NCBI GenBank assembly: GCA_944332075.1
Contig: CALVJL010000012.1
Coordinates: 1 to 33,066 of the forward strand
Direction of reading: 5' to 3'
From: an uncultured Bacilli bacterium
GTDB lineage: Bacteria; Bacillota_I; Bacilli_A; RFN20; CAG-449
Length of the DNA: 33,066 nt
Part shown: positions 16,518 through 25,622 of the stretch, piece after piece
How positions within the stretch are numbered: position 1 is the stretch's first letter
Layout of the letters: each line of letters opens with the position of its first letter
Notes under the pieces: generated by a model
The model's database searches: none
Seen by the model: the letters and a program-made list of their open reading frames with translations, nothing else
What the model was told of the DNA's origin: nothing
Translations under genes and position numbers: made by a program

Positions 16518-17795
16518 ATGCCAAGATTAGTTTTGGAAGGTGCCCAATGGGGCGATGAAGGTAAGGGTAAAGTAACCGATTACCTAGCTCAGAAAGCAGA
16601 TGTCGTTGTCCGTTTCCAAGGCGGAAATAACGCTGGTCATACAATTGTCTTTAACGGACATAAGTATGCTTTAAAGTTAATCCCTTCAGGAATTTTTTCT
16701 CCGCATATTAAAAATGTTCTCGCTAACGGAATGGTTATCAATGTCGAAGCTCTTCTTAGCGAATTAGCAACTTTAGAGAGCCAAGGAGTTAAATCTTATC
16801 AGCTCTTTATCTCCAACCGGGCACAAGTGTTAATGCCTTATCATATCGATTTAGACGGCGCTAGCGAAAGCGTCTTAGGCGACCATAAAATCGGTACCAC
16901 TAAAAAAGGTATTGGACCATGCTATCAAGATAAGTATGCCCGCCTTGGTCTCCGCATTGGCGATTTACTCGATGAAGAAGCTTTAAAAGATCGCTTAGAA
17001 ACCGTTTTGCCGTTAAAAAATAAAGAATTAGCGTCTTATGGTTTAAAGACCTATACATATGATGAATTGTTCTCTCTTTGCCGTAGCTGGGGTGAAAAGA
17101 TTAGAAAATTTGTCACCGATACTTCTATTTTATTAAACGAAGAAATCGAAAAGGATAGCAAGATGCTTTTCGAAGGCGCTCAAGGTGTGATGCTCTGCAT
17201 TGAACACGGCACTTATCCTTACGTTACTTCTTCTTCACCAACAGCTTCATCAGTTGCCTTAAACTGCGGAATTGCTCCTTTCTATGTCGATAATGTTTTA
17301 GGTATTATTAAAGCTTATACCACTAGAGTTGGGGAAGGACCTTTCCCAAGTGAACAACTTAACGATATTGGAAATTTAATTAGAGAAAAAGGCCATGAAT
17401 ACGGCACAGTTACTAAACGCCCAAGAAGAATTGGCTATCTTGATACTGTGGTTATCAATCACGCTAAACGCGTTTCAGGCATTCGCCATTTATCAGTGAT
17501 GTTACTCGATGTTTTGACTTCTGTTCCTCTAAAAATTTGCTACGCTTATGAATTAGACGGCAAGGTTATTAATTATATCCCTTCGACCTTAGCTGAATAT
17601 AAGCGCGTTAAACCTCTCTATGTGGAAATGGAGAGCTGGACAGAAGATATCTCCAACGTCAAATCATTTGATGAATTACCGGAAAACTGCAAGAAATATC
17701 TTAAGAAAATTGAAGAGTTAACTTCTTTACCAATTGCTATGTTCTCAGTTGGCGCGGACAGAAATAAGACAATCGTCTTAGAGGATCTTCTTTAA
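16518..17795 (+). CDS. purA: Adenylosuccinate synthetase PurA
   Basis: 425 residues. PurA joins IMP and aspartate with GTP to give adenylosuccinate. Diagnostic motifs are QWGDEGKGK near residue 10, GGNNAGHT near 35, the IGTTKKGIGPCYQDK signature near 125, and GEGPFPSE plus TKRPRRIGYLD. Length is normal. GAAGGAAAAT just before the ATG is the ribosome site. Its stop and the purB start share one base (TAATG), so the pair is translationally coupled and covers IMP to AMP. Confidence 0.97.
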   Translation: MPRLVLEGAQWGDEGKGKVTDYLAQKADVVVRFQGGNNAGHTIVFNGHKYALKLIPSGIFSPHIKNVLANGMVINVEALLSELATLESQGVKSYQLFISNRAQVLMPYHIDLDGASESVLGDHKIGTTKKGIGPCYQDKYARLGLRIGDLLDEEALKDRLETVLPLKNKELASYGLKTYTYDELFSLCRSWGEKIRKFVTDTSILLNEEIEKDSKMLFEGAQGVMLCIEHGTYPYVTSSSPTASSVALNCGIAPFYVDNVLGIIKAYTTRVGEGPFPSEQLNDIGNLIREKGHEYGTVTKRPRRIGYLDTVVINHAKRVSGIRHLSVMLLDVLTSVPLKICYAYELDGKVINYIPSTLAEYKRVKPLYVEMESWTEDISNVKSFDELPENCKKYLKKIEELTSLPIAMFSVGADRNKTIVLEDLL

Positions 17796-19090
17796 TGATT
17801 GACCGTTACACACGTCCAGAGATGAAAGAAATCTTCTCGCTCGGACATAAGTTTGATACCTATTTAAAAATTGAATTAGCGGTTAGCAAAGTCTTAGCGG
17901 AGCATAAAGTTATCCCTCAGGAAGATTATGAAAAAATTGCTAAAAACGCAAAAGTTAATCTTCCAGAGATTTTAGAGTTAGAAAAAGAAACTAAGCATGA
18001 CGTAATCGCCTTTACCCGCAGCGTTTCTAATTCCTTAGGAGAAGAGAGAAAATGGGTTCACTATCTTCTTACTTCCACCGATGTTGTTGATTCATCTTTA
18101 GCTTATATTTATAAAGAGGCTGATGAAATTCTTTATCAAGATTTATTAAAACTAAAAGAAACTTTAAAAAATCTCGCTTTGAAATATAAATTTACTCCGC
18201 AGATTGGTCGGACACATGGAATTCACGCCGATATTACTTCTTTTGGCTTAAAATGGGCTTTATATTATGATGAACTAAACCGCGATATCCGTCGTTTCTT
18301 AGAAGCTAAAAAAGATTTAGAAACGATTAAAATTTCTGGAGCGGTTGGTAACTTTGCAAATATTCCTCCATATGTTCAAGATGAAGTAGCGGAAAGTTTA
18401 AAACTCAATTCAGCCTTAATTTCAACTCAGGTTTTATCAAGAGATAACCACGCCTATTACTTCTCAGTTTTAATGATTATCTCTTCCCTTTGCGAAAAAA
18501 TCGCCTTTGAAATCCGCTTATTGCAGCAAACCGAAATTCATGAAGTTGATGAATATTTCTCCAAAGGACAAAAAGGATCTTCAGCAATGCCTCACAAAAA
18601 GAATCCAATTTCTAGTGAAAACATCTGCGGATTATCTCGTTTAATGAGAGGATACTTATTACCGATTCTCGAAGATAACGCCTTATGGCATGAAAGAGAT
18701 ATCTCGCATTCATCAGTTGAAAGAGTAGCTTTACCTGACGGCATCACTTTACTTGATTATCAACTCAATCGGTTAAATAATGTTTTATCTAAGTTAATCG
18801 TTTATGAAGATAAGATGAAAGAAGATATCTATCTCACCCACGGAGTTATTTTCTCTCAAAGAGTGATGACGGAATTAATCGACAAAGGCTTATCAAGAGA
18901 ATACGCCTACGATCTAGTGCAAGCTCTCGCCTTAAAATCCTATAATGAACATCTCGATTTCCATGCTTTGCTCGTTGGTAATGACGATATAAAAAAACAT
19001 CTTTCCGAAAAAGAAATCGATAGCTGTTTCACCTTAGATTACTATTTTAAAAATGTTGACTTTATTTATAAGAAAGTAGGCATAGAGTAA
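17795..19090 (+). CDS. purB: Adenylosuccinate lyase PurB
   Basis: 431 residues. PurB cleaves adenylosuccinate to AMP and fumarate, and SAICAR to AICAR. The fumarase-superfamily signature GSSAMPHKKNPISSENICGL (about 260) is intact. TSTDVVDSS (about 88) and the RTHGIHAD segment carry the conserved substrate-site residues, including the catalytic His of GRTHG. It starts in a one-base overlap with purA and ends just before a strong terminator. Confidence 0.97.
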   Translation: MIDRYTRPEMKEIFSLGHKFDTYLKIELAVSKVLAEHKVIPQEDYEKIAKNAKVNLPEILELEKETKHDVIAFTRSVSNSLGEERKWVHYLLTSTDVVDSSLAYIYKEADEILYQDLLKLKETLKNLALKYKFTPQIGRTHGIHADITSFGLKWALYYDELNRDIRRFLEAKKDLETIKISGAVGNFANIPPYVQDEVAESLKLNSALISTQVLSRDNHAYYFSVLMIISSLCEKIAFEIRLLQQTEIHEVDEYFSKGQKGSSAMPHKKNPISSENICGLSRLMRGYLLPILEDNALWHERDISHSSVERVALPDGITLLDYQLNRLNNVLSKLIVYEDKMKEDIYLTHGVIFSQRVMTELIDKGLSREYAYDLVQALALKSYNEHLDFHALLVGNDDIKKHLSEKEIDSCFTLDYYFKNVDFIYKKVGIE

Positions 19091-19097
19091 AATTAAG

Positions 19098-19144
19098 AAA
19101 GTTAAGATATATCAGAAATATTGATAGCATCTTAACTTTTTTTG
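19098..19144 (+). terminator. Intrinsic terminator of the purA-purB operon
   Basis: An 11-bp perfect stem (AAAGTTAAGAT / ATCTTAACTTT) with a ~20-nt loop, followed by T-rich sequence, starts 8 bp after the purB stop. Confidence 0.88.
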
Positions 19145-19160
19145 ATTTGTGATATATAAT
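19132..19160 (+). promoter_or_regulatory. Promoter of hpf, overlapping the purB terminator
   Basis: TTAACT (19132-19137), 17 bp, then consensus TATAAT (19155-19160). The -35 lies in the 3' arm of the preceding terminator. Transcription would start near 19167, about 35 nt before the ATG, with AGGAGG in between. Confidence 0.6.
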
Positions 19161-19202
19161 AAAGGTACAAGATACCAATAGGTCATAATAGGAGGCACAA
19201 AT

Positions 19203-19757
19203 ATGAAATGTCAGATTACTGGTAAGAATATTACCGTCACCGATGCGATGAGAGATGTCATCACTCAAAAGTTACATCGGATGGACAAATATTTTGTCAC
19301 AGATGAAGAAGTTGAAGCCAAAGTTTTGACAAGAACTTATAAAGATGCTCAAAAAGTGGAAATAACAATCTTCACCAAAATGATGGATTTCCGGGTTGAA
19401 GTCAAAGATAAAGATCTCTATGCCGCGGTCGATTTAGCTATCGATAAACTTGAAGGGCAGATGAGAAAATTAAAAACTAAACTTTCTAAACGTCACAAAG
19501 AAAATCTCGGTCGAGCAATCGCTTTTGAAAATTTCCAAAGCGATGAAGAAGAAGCTCAAAATGATGAAGTCGTCAGAGTTAAGGAATTAGCCCTTGCTCC
19601 GATGGAACTTGAAGAAGCTATCACCAAGATGGAAGCTCTCGATCATAATTTCTTCGTCTATCTCGATTCTGAAGATGAAAAATTATCCATTGTCTATAAA
19701 CGTGATGAAGGTGGTTACGGCGTTTTGGAAGTCGTTTCACCAGAAGTTAAAAAGTAA
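19203..19757 (+). CDS. hpf: Ribosome hibernation promoting factor HPF, long form
   Basis: 184 residues, the long form that dimerises 70S ribosomes into 100S particles in resting cells. The N-terminal S30AE fold starts MKCQITGKNITVTDAMRDVI and has the basic RKLKTKLSKRH helix near residue 90. A linker leads to the C-terminal dimerisation domain (about 128-182) with KELALAPMELEEAI and the FFVYLDSED ... LSIVYKRDEGGYGVLE pattern. TAGGAGG is the ribosome site. Single gene between its own promoter and terminator. Confidence 0.95.
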   Translation: MKCQITGKNITVTDAMRDVITQKLHRMDKYFVTDEEVEAKVLTRTYKDAQKVEITIFTKMMDFRVEVKDKDLYAAVDLAIDKLEGQMRKLKTKLSKRHKENLGRAIAFENFQSDEEEAQNDEVVRVKELALAPMELEEAITKMEALDHNFFVYLDSEDEKLSIVYKRDEGGYGVLEVVSPEVKK

Positions 19758-19767
19758 TTTTCCAATT

Positions 19768-19801
19768 AAGGATTACCTAAAAGAAAGGTAATCCTTTTTT
19801 A
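19768..19801 (+). terminator. Intrinsic terminator of hpf
   Basis: Perfect 10-bp stem AAGGATTACC / GGTAATCCTT with a 9-nt loop and a T-tail, 10 bp after the stop. Confidence 0.93.
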
Positions 19802-19858
19802 ATGCGCTTTTCTTTGCATTTATTTAAATTTTTTAATAATATTTTAAAAGGTGAGAAT

Positions 19859-21598
19859 ATGAAAAAATTTAAATTATCTTTTTTATTAGTCGCATTAGGA
19901 ACCTTGTCGGCATGTCAGGGCAATAATCCGTTTAATCCAAGCAATAATGAATCCTGGTATTCTAATACTATTCAAACGCAGATTATCGGTATGTCGGGCG
20001 ATCCAGTTCAACCTTTTGATAAAGAAACTAACAGCATGCTTAATCAATTAGACGCGGTCATTTCGCCTTTTGATACGACTATTTCCGTTACTCGTTATCA
20101 AAATAATCAAAATTTCTCGGATATTACTTCCTTAGTTAGAAATAATTTTAGTGAATTACATGCTTATTTTGATTCGCATTACGATTATAAAATTAATGGA
20201 AATTTAATTAATAATCTTAAAACGATTAATGATCATTATGGCGATGGAGAATTTATTGAAGTTAACGATGATTTGTATTCAATTTTACAGACTGCAGTTA
20301 GAGTTACTGAAGTAGCAGATGGCTATTATAACATCGGTATCGGCGCGCTTTCTGATCTTTGGAAAGAATATATTAACTATAATAAGGGCAATACTTCTTC
20401 AGCTCGTCCGATTTACCGTAAGCTTTATACAAGCGCCTTTATGATGGAAACATTATTTAATTACGATATTACCTATGCTGAGGAAGCAAAGGGAATTTAT
20501 GAAGCAATTCTTTTATTAGTTACTGATAAAGGTACTTTTGAAGACAGCCAAAACCTAGCATATCATTTGAAATTTATTAACGGTGAAGAAGAAGCTGATT
20601 TCCTTTTAGGATTTAATAACCAATTAAAAATTAATGCTTATACTTTATTAAACGGGGATGAGCTTACTTCTTTAGCAAATTTAAAAGAAAATGCAGTAAG
20701 CAGCCAAATTAAGAATTTTACTAAAGGTAGTAATTTAACAATTTTTGGTGACAGCAACCTTGATTCTAGATTCACTCAATTACTTGAAAATGTAGTTACT
20801 GATGCCTCAGCGCGTCTAGAAAAGACGAAAAAAGGTATGGTACCAACTGCTAGTGAAGTAGCGGCTGCTAAATCGGCTGTTCCATCCGGAGAAGAAATTG
20901 CTTCAGTTGTCGAATTTAAAGAAGAAAATAATAAAAAGTACGTTAGATTAAATAAATTACAAGGTGCAGAGCAAGATGTGAGATTATCGCTTGGTTCTAT
21001 CGGTAAAGGTTATGCTGTTAAGAAAATGCAGGAAAAACTTGATCCAAACGGAATCGCTTATGTTAATGGCGGTGATTCATCAGTTTCGACAATTAATGAT
21101 AATATGTTCGGTGCTTGGAAATTAGCAATTACCAATCCTTTATATGGTGAAGCAGTAAATCAAGGCGATAATGCGACTGCTCAGAAATATAATTCGGCAG
21201 AAATGCGTTTAAGCCGTCAGGGAAGTTTCTCTTTCTCGACATCTGGCGATTATGTTAACTGCTATTTTGATAGTGAAGGTCAACGTTATCATCACATTAT
21301 TAACCCAGTTACCGGTTACCCTTCAAATACTTTCAGGACAGTTTCAGTCGTCTGCTCAGATTCGACTTTTGCTGACGCTATTACTACCGGATTAATGGCG
21401 ATGACCATGGATGAAGGTAAAGAATTTATTAAGAATTTACGTTCTCAGTACTCTTTAACTATTTATCCGATTTGGACAGTTCAAGATGGTGCTAGCTTAA
21501 AAGTTTATGCGGATAAAACCCTTGAAGGACAATTAAAAGTTGATCGCGGACAGGAAACACAGAATATTGTTACCAGTTTAGAATTTATTGAGATATAA
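19859..21598 (+). CDS. apbE: FAD:protein FMN transferase ApbE, lipoprotein with a large insertion
   Basis: 579 residues, against about 330-350 for most ApbE. ApbE attaches FMN to Thr/Ser of RnfD, RnfG and similar extracytoplasmic proteins. A lipoprotein signal ends in the lipobox LSAC with Cys19. Residues ~60-160 include SPFDTTISVTRY and the GYYNIGIGALSDLWK stretch of the ApbE N-terminus. About 200 residues then separate this from the active-site part: LGSIGKGYAV (G382-K-G), YVNGGDSS, HHIINPVTGYPSNT (from H478) and the magnesium-ligand stretch ADAITTG (D506, T509/T510). The start at 19859 has AAAGGTGAG upstream and gives a proper signal peptide; the upstream in-frame ATG at 19802 sits at the hpf terminator. 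The insertion (about 165-370) resembles nothing I recognise. It probably serves the Rnf proteins encoded 6 kb away. Confidence 0.92.
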   Translation: MKKFKLSFLLVALGTLSACQGNNPFNPSNNESWYSNTIQTQIIGMSGDPVQPFDKETNSMLNQLDAVISPFDTTISVTRYQNNQNFSDITSLVRNNFSELHAYFDSHYDYKINGNLINNLKTINDHYGDGEFIEVNDDLYSILQTAVRVTEVADGYYNIGIGALSDLWKEYINYNKGNTSSARPIYRKLYTSAFMMETLFNYDITYAEEAKGIYEAILLLVTDKGTFEDSQNLAYHLKFINGEEEADFLLGFNNQLKINAYTLLNGDELTSLANLKENAVSSQIKNFTKGSNLTIFGDSNLDSRFTQLLENVVTDASARLEKTKKGMVPTASEVAAAKSAVPSGEEIASVVEFKEENNKKYVRLNKLQGAEQDVRLSLGSIGKGYAVKKMQEKLDPNGIAYVNGGDSSVSTINDNMFGAWKLAITNPLYGEAVNQGDNATAQKYNSAEMRLSRQGSFSFSTSGDYVNCYFDSEGQRYHHIINPVTGYPSNTFRTVSVVCSDSTFADAITTGLMAMTMDEGKEFIKNLRSQYSLTIYPIWTVQDGASLKVYADKTLEGQLKVDRGQETQNIVTSLEFIEI

Positions 21599-21603
21599 TT
21601 TTA

Positions 21604-21633
21604 TTAACTGTTTATAAATAAAACAGTTATAAT
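21604..21633 (+). promoter_or_regulatory. Promoter of the HAD phosphatase gene with an inverted repeat in the spacer
   Basis: TTAACT (21604-21609) and TATAAT (21628-21633) are 18 bp apart. An 8-bp inverted repeat AACTGTTT / AAACAGTT (21606-21613 and 21621-21628) covers the spacer and touches both hexamers. There is no T-tail, so it is more like an operator than a terminator. Confidence 0.45.
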
Positions 21634-21662
21634 ATTTATAGGCAGAGAAGAAAGAATTTTTT

Positions 21663-22505
21663 ATGATTAAATTACTAGCGACTGATCTCGATGGAACGCT
21701 TTTCTATCCAAAGAAAAAGATTAAAGTTTTGTCAGAAAAGAATAAAGCGTTTCTTAGAGAAGTCATCAAGGCAAATAAAGAAGTTGTTTTAGTCTCCGGA
21801 CGAAACTTTTATGTTGCGGATATAATCGGTAAAAAGTTACATCACCATGTCGACATGATCGCCTGCAACGGAGCGTGCGTCTATGTCGATAATAAGTTAA
21901 TTGATGAAACTCCGATAGAGAAGAAGATAGTGAAAGATATCTTTGAAAAAAGCCGTAAAGATAAGAGAATTGTCGCTTGGACTTTTATGTCAAATAATCA
22001 TAAAATGGTTATCGTACCAACGCATTTAAACTTCTTTATTCGCTTCCTTTTAAGGATTGGACTCTTCTTACAATTTAATATGCAAGAGCCTTATAACATG
22101 GGGAAAAAATATCTAAAAAGGCTTTTAGAAGATGATTCAGCGCATATTTATAAAGTAATGGCGATTATGGGATTAGGCGAGAAAAAAGAAAAATTAGCGC
22201 AGGCGATGACCGATGAATACCTTAATATCGTCAATGGATATTTAGAAGCTACTTGGTCAGGTGAAGCTATTGAATTTATGAAAAAAGGCGTTAGTAAAGC
22301 TAATGCTTTAAAAAAATTGATAGATGTGTTAAAGTTAGAAAGAAACGAAATAGCTGTCATCGGCGATTCGGGCAATGATGTTTCTATGTTTAAAGAATTT
22401 GAACATAGCTTCGTTATGTCTCATGCCCCTGAAGAGATTAAGAAATTCGCTTCGACCGTCGTAGACAATGTCTATGATTTAAAAAATTACATTATGAAGG
22501 AGTAA
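21663..22505 (+). CDS. Cof-type HAD-family phosphatase
   Basis: 280 residues. HAD motif I is ATDLDGTLF with nucleophile Asp8 and Asp10. Motif II is LVSGRNF near residue 40. Motif IV is IGDSGNDVSMF near the C-terminus, preceded by the conserved GVSKANALKKLID lysine helix. The C2-type cap lies between. Family members dephosphorylate sugar phosphates, nucleotides or flavin and pyridoxal cofactors; the substrate cannot be assigned. The ribosome site (AGAGAAGAAAG) is only fair. It is followed 11 bp later by an unknown gene whose ribosome site lies at the end of this one. Confidence 0.92.
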   Translation: MIKLLATDLDGTLFYPKKKIKVLSEKNKAFLREVIKANKEVVLVSGRNFYVADIIGKKLHHHVDMIACNGACVYVDNKLIDETPIEKKIVKDIFEKSRKDKRIVAWTFMSNNHKMVIVPTHLNFFIRFLLRIGLFLQFNMQEPYNMGKKYLKRLLEDDSAHIYKVMAIMGLGEKKEKLAQAMTDEYLNIVNGYLEATWSGEAIEFMKKGVSKANALKKLIDVLKLERNEIAVIGDSGNDVSMFKEFEHSFVMSHAPEEIKKFASTVVDNVYDLKNYIMKE

Positions 22506-22516
22506 AAAAACACAAC

Positions 22517-23437
22517 ATGAACGCAACCACAAGATATGTTATCGACATTTATCAAGTAAGTGTCATCATTAGAGACACTCTTGAATATCTCGTTCCGAGA
22601 AAAGACGGATATAAAGTCGAGGTTTATAATCAAAGAAAGAACATTATCAAAATCGCTCTTTCGAAAAACCATGCTCTCGATCGCTTCTTGACCGAAAATA
22701 AAGAAACCGGTGAAAAGATTAGAAATAATATTCAAGATTTCTATGACATGGTATATGGCGATGAATCACGCGCTGTCTTTGTCGAAAACGATAAAGTAGT
22801 CGTCGATAATGGCTATAGCACTCAAGTTCTCGACTATGTCATCGGACTTCACGAAACTTTATTTGATATTTGCAATGGATTCATCAAGCACGCTAAAGAA
22901 ACCAATAATTACGAAGAAGAATTAGGCCTTCTCGTCGAAAGAGAAAATCATCTTTATCGCTGTGTTTCTTCAATGGTTATCACTGATCAAATTCACCGTT
23001 TATTCGTTGAATTCAACAAAGCTATGAGAGAAAGCAAAGGACAAGCTACTCCACAAAGCAACTTCATCTCTAATGAATTAAGAAAGAATGTCGGTTTCTT
23101 CCGCTTCGTCCAAGATCATGCTCACTATGAAGATGATATCTATAAATTAGCAGTTGATAAGAGTAAATACGTTCTCGATTTAATGTCCGGTAAAGAAAAA
23201 CTTGATGAAACCGGAGAAGGAATCAGAAAAGAAATTCTCAATCTCCATACCTTATGGGCAAGAGCTGTCGTTTTAACCGAAGCTGAATGGAGAGGTATTT
23301 ATCAAAAGGTCGTTAACGATTTAATCGCTTACGATAAAGAAATGCTCGCTAAGAGACAAGCTGCTCAGGCCGCTGCTCCTGCTACAGAAGAAACAAAAGA
23401 AGAAAAAGCAGAAGAAAAAGTAGAGGAGATAAAGTAA
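22517..23437 (+). CDS. Helical cytosolic protein of unknown function
   Basis: 306 residues with no signal peptide or membrane span and no motif I recognise. Most of it is predicted helical, with many Glu, Lys and Arg residues and aromatic clusters such as NVGFFRFVQDHAHYEDDIY (about 193-211). The last ~25 residues form an Ala/Glu/Lys-rich low-complexity tail. The only ribosome site (AAGGAG at the end of the HAD gene) is about 14 bp from the ATG, longer than usual. A membrane protein gene starts 3 bp after its stop, so the two probably work together. Codon use matches its neighbours, so it looks native. Confidence 0.8.
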   Translation: MNATTRYVIDIYQVSVIIRDTLEYLVPRKDGYKVEVYNQRKNIIKIALSKNHALDRFLTENKETGEKIRNNIQDFYDMVYGDESRAVFVENDKVVVDNGYSTQVLDYVIGLHETLFDICNGFIKHAKETNNYEEELGLLVERENHLYRCVSSMVITDQIHRLFVEFNKAMRESKGQATPQSNFISNELRKNVGFFRFVQDHAHYEDDIYKLAVDKSKYVLDLMSGKEKLDETGEGIRKEILNLHTLWARAVVLTEAEWRGIYQKVVNDLIAYDKEMLAKRQAAQAAAPATEETKEEKAEEKVEEIK

Positions 23438-23440
23438 TTA

Positions 23441-23866
23441 ATGGCAAGACAAAAGAAAGTCTTATCATCACAAGAAAAAGCTAAAAGAGATTTAAAGATT
23501 GCTGAAAGCGTCTACTATACCATCGGAGGATTTTTCCTTCTCGTCGGTTTTGTGTTTTCTATTCTCGGAGTGATTTTACTTAATCCTCCACAGGAAAATT
23601 TCGCTTCTTCGCCGCTTTACTTAGCCGAACAAGCTTTCTTTAAAGCTATTAACTGGAATACGACTTTCCTCAATGCTGGAGCCTTATTAATGGTCTTAAG
23701 CATTATCTACTTCATGATTGTGTTTTATATCTTCTCAAGAAAAGGCGATGACCTCGCTAAGAGAGAACATTTAAAATCACATCGTCAAAGAGAAATCGTT
23801 TTCCCTCAGCAAGCTGCAATGGAAACTACTGCTGAGCAAGTTGATGATAATAAAGTAAATGAGTAA
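23441..23866 (+). CDS. Two-span membrane protein of unknown function
   Basis: 141 residues. A basic N-terminus (RQKKVLSSQEKAKRD) precedes a first span (about 22-45) and a second (about 77-98), followed by a cytosolic basic and then acidic tail, so both ends are probably inside. No family recognised. GAGGAG lies in the end of the upstream gene, 3 bp away. The pair ends at a strong bidirectional terminator. It may anchor the upstream helical protein to the membrane, but this is inferred from adjacency only. Confidence 0.8.
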   Translation: MARQKKVLSSQEKAKRDLKIAESVYYTIGGFFLLVGFVFSILGVILLNPPQENFASSPLYLAEQAFFKAINWNTTFLNAGALLMVLSIIYFMIVFYIFSRKGDDLAKREHLKSHRQREIVFPQQAAMETTAEQVDDNKVNE

Positions 23867-23870
23867 AATA

Positions 23871-23900
23871 AAAGGTTACCGATAAGAGGTAACCTTTTTT
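23871..23900. terminator. Bidirectional intrinsic terminator between convergent genes
   Basis: Perfect 10-bp stem AAAGGTTACC / GGTAACCTTT with a 7-nt loop. T-rich on the + side and A-rich before it (T-rich on the minus strand), so it can serve both the rightward membrane protein gene and the leftward phosphomutase gene. Confidence 0.92.
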
Positions 23901-23909
23901 AATGCTTAA

Positions 23910-25622
23910 TTATTGCTCGATTTTTAATGTATCAAGAACGCTTTGATGGACGCGTTTGATTTCATCGATAGCTTCTTGTTTGCTTATTTTAGAAACTGCA
24001 CCATAATAGAATTTGCATTTCGGTTCAGTTCCCGATGGACGAATCGCGATTGATGTACCATCTTCAAGATAATATTTTACAGCATCGGTTGATGGAAGAT
24101 TTTCAATGAATTCTTCTTGATCGCCGCTGATTCTTGATAAGTAGAGATAGTCTTCGACTGTTATTACTTTCTTTCCAGCGATTTCAGTTAATGGAGATTC
24201 ATGGAGATGAGCCATAATTTCCTTCATGGTCTCTTGTCCTTGTTGACCTTTGAAGAAGATAGAATATTGAATATCAGCGTGATAACCATAAATCTTAGAT
24301 AATTCATCAAGAACTTGATCAAGTCTCTTTCCTTGGAGACGATAATAATTAACCATTTCGCTAATCATAACCATAGCTTGTAAAGAGTCTTTATCTCTAA
24401 CGAAGGAAGAAATTAAATAGCCATAAGATTCTTCGTATCCGAATTCAAAGGTCTTTTCTTTTGTCTTTGAATAATAATGGATTCTTGAACCAATATATTT
24501 AAAGCCGGTTAAGAGAGATTCAACGGAAACCCCATAAGATCTAGCAATTTTAGCACCTAAATCACCGGTGACAATGGTATTGAAGAGAACTCCGTTAGAA
24601 GAAAGAGTTCCATTAGCTTTTCTTTGGGAGAAGATATAGTTAATCAATAACGCGCCAGTTTCATTTCCGGTGGATAATTGATAATTACCGTGTGAATCAA
24701 GATAAGCTATACCGATTCTATCCCCGTCTGGGTCAGTACATAAGACTAAGTCCGCTTCGTTTTCTTTTGCGTAAATTAAAGCGAGTTCATAGGCTTCTGG
24801 GTTTTCTGGATTTGGCGATTTAGTATTTGAAAAATATGGATCAGGTGAACATTGTTCTTTAACAGGGATAACATTGTACTTTAAATGTTTAAGTAAATGC
24901 ATTCCGTTTTCATAAGCGGTACCATGCTGCGGAGTAAAAACAATCTTAAAATCGGTTTTGTCGAGATTTTTATTAATTTGAATCTTTCTGACGTTCATCC
25001 GGTAATTTTCATCGATATATTCGTCGAGAATGAGAATTTGTCCAGGGTTTGGATCTTTACCGCGTTTAACGTTTAATTCAAAGCCGAGGTTATTGATGAT
25101 ATCGACTAATCCGACAATATCATTTGGTAGTAGCTGGCAGCCGTTTTTATCATAGACTTTATAGCCGTTATATTCTTTAGGGTTATGAGATGCGGTGATC
25201 ATAACTCCTCCGACAGCTTTCATCTTTCTAACCGCATATGATAATTCCGGTGTTGGACGTAAAGCATCAAAAAGATAAGCTTTAATGCCGTAAGAAGATA
25301 AGGTTCTGGCTGTTTCAACAGCAAATTCACGGGAGAATAAACGGTTATCATGGGAGATAACAACTCCGTTTTGCTTAGCGCGCGAACCAAATTTGGCAAG
25401 TAAAAACTTAGCAAAGCCAACAGTAGCTTTTCTAATAACATATATATTAAGACGGTTGCTGCCCGGACCTAATAATCCTCTCATGCCGGCAGTACCGAAC
25501 TCTAACTCTTTATAAAAACAATCATTAATTTCTTCGTCGGACATATTGAGCAGTTGCTCGCGGAATTCATCTGACAAACTCGGTTCAGATAAATAGCGAT
25601 TATACTTTTCTAAGATTGTCAT
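23910..25622 (-). CDS. Phosphoglucomutase/phosphomannomutase (alpha-D-phosphohexomutase)
   Basis: 570 residues, the size of Firmicutes PgcA-type mutases. It moves phosphate between C1 and C6 of glucose or mannose, linking glycolysis to cell-surface sugars. The phosphoserine loop is ITASHNPKEYNG (Ser145), the metal loop DPDGDRIGIA, the sugar loop FGYEESYGYL and the phosphate loop IRPSGTEPK. The start ATG at 25622 overlaps the end of the upstream repeat-protein gene by 23 bp in another frame; the ribosome site (GGAGAAAG) lies in that gene. It ends the leftward cluster that begins with the pseudouridine synthase gene. Confidence 0.95.
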   Translation of the reverse strand: MTILEKYNRYLSEPSLSDEFREQLLNMSDEEINDCFYKELEFGTAGMRGLLGPGSNRLNIYVIRKATVGFAKFLLAKFGSRAKQNGVVISHDNRLFSREFAVETARTLSSYGIKAYLFDALRPTPELSYAVRKMKAVGGVMITASHNPKEYNGYKVYDKNGCQLLPNDIVGLVDIINNLGFELNVKRGKDPNPGQILILDEYIDENYRMNVRKIQINKNLDKTDFKIVFTPQHGTAYENGMHLLKHLKYNVIPVKEQCSPDPYFSNTKSPNPENPEAYELALIYAKENEADLVLCTDPDGDRIGIAYLDSHGNYQLSTGNETGALLINYIFSQRKANGTLSSNGVLFNTIVTGDLGAKIARSYGVSVESLLTGFKYIGSRIHYYSKTKEKTFEFGYEESYGYLISSFVRDKDSLQAMVMISEMVNYYRLQGKRLDQVLDELSKIYGYHADIQYSIFFKGQQGQETMKEIMAHLHESPLTEIAGKKVITVEDYLYLSRISGDQEEFIENLPSTDAVKYYLEDGTSIAIRPSGTEPKCKFYYGAVSKISKQEAIDEIKRVHQSVLDTLKIEQ

